A DNA stretch of 7,871 nucleotides, taken from positions 1 through 7,871 of the forward strand of contig JAIOSY010000175.1 of NCBI GenBank assembly GCA_021107375.1. The letters run 5' to 3'. Positions 7,787 to 7,871 of the stretch are shown piece by piece. The translations under genes were made by a program, and so were the position numbers. Each line of letters starts with the position of its first letter. Within the stretch, counting starts at the first letter, position 1. This DNA comes from Sulfurimonas sp. (GTDB taxonomy: Bacteria; Campylobacterota; Campylobacteria; Campylobacterales; Sulfurimonadaceae). The notes beneath the pieces were generated by a model, which had not been told where the DNA came from, made no database searches, and saw nothing but the letters and a program-made list of their open reading frames with translations.

Positions 7787-7871
7787 TTGAAAAAAATATC
7801 ACTAAGCTTGCTGCTATTTAATTCTCTTTTACTTTCAGATGAATTATTTGATGTAAAAATGAAACAAATAA
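7787..7871 (+). CDS. N-terminus of an exported protein with TTG start, cut by the window edge
   Basis: An open frame starts with TTG at 7787, two bases after the previous stop, and runs past the right edge with no stop (28 codons plus one base seen). The translation begins MKKISLSLLLFNSLLLSDEL, a textbook signal peptide: two lysines, then a leucine-rich core and a polar cut region. Lys-Lys after the start also matches the head of the sensor gene at 4531. An in-frame TAA at 7775-7777 and no ATG or GTG before the signal peptide make TTG the best start. The only other candidate nearby, TTG at 7808, would remove the basic N-terminus. No good Shine-Dalgarno is present, so translation probably depends on coupling to the upstream gene. 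The mature start (DELFDVKMKQI) loosely recalls the lead-in of TonB-dependent receptors, but far too little is visible to name it. Confidence 0.7.
   Translation, partial: MKKISLSLLLFNSLLLSDELFDVKMKQI

Noticed and set aside
1..7871. CRISPR array, insertion sequence, tRNA, rRNA or defence system
   Set aside because: I found no regularly spaced repeats, transposase or recombinase motifs, structured RNA genes, or nuclease-effector pairs. The helicase matches Suv3 rather than restriction or CRISPR-associated helicases, and its neighbours are signalling genes.

Overview
The window looks like a chromosomal segment from a free-living member of the Campylobacterota (the former Epsilonproteobacteria), most likely a Sulfurimonas-, Sulfuricurvum- or Arcobacter-like organism. 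The evidence is strong AT richness, dense coding with tiny gaps, -10 boxes without convincing -35 boxes, and the gene families present: many environmental signal transducers and a long Suv3-type helicase with a C-terminal zinc ribbon. The genus is an inference that only a database search could settle.

Layout. (1) Positions 81-1670 (+) encode a transmembrane methyl-accepting chemotaxis protein whose periplasmic sensor carries a CxxCH c-type heme site. It has its own promoter and Shine-Dalgarno sequence. (2) Positions 1681-4470 (-), convergent with it across only 10 bp, encode a 929-residue Suv3-like DExH RNA helicase with a long N-terminal region I cannot assign and a C4 zinc ribbon plus basic tail. 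(3) A 60-bp divergent intergenic region (4471-4530) holds a promoter-like -10 box for each flanking gene, both so close to the ATG that both mRNAs may be leaderless. (4) Positions 4531 to the right edge (+) are a tight operon: a periplasmic NMT1/THI5-like substrate-binding domain fused through one membrane helix to GGDEF and EAL domains (4531-6918), a small outer-membrane beta-barrel protein 5 bp later (6924-7784), and 2 bp after that the start of another exported protein with a TTG start codon, cut off by the window edge (7787-7871).

How the genes may work together. Two of the loci are sensors that read the periplasm. The chemotaxis protein probably responds to redox state or a heme ligand and signals through CheA/CheW to the flagella. 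The operon's first protein probably couples a small ligand in the periplasm to c-di-GMP synthesis or breakdown, with all recognisable catalytic residues of both domains intact. The two envelope proteins translated after it could be the import route or outer-membrane partners for that same ligand; this is inferred from operon layout only. The helicase is an RNA-metabolism gene with no evident link to either.

I see no tRNA, rRNA, CRISPR array, insertion sequence, phage gene or broken gene. The window is mostly ordinary chromosomal sequence. The points of most interest are the paired leaderless-type promoters, the architecture of the helicase, and the operon coupling a c-di-GMP sensor to outer-membrane proteins.
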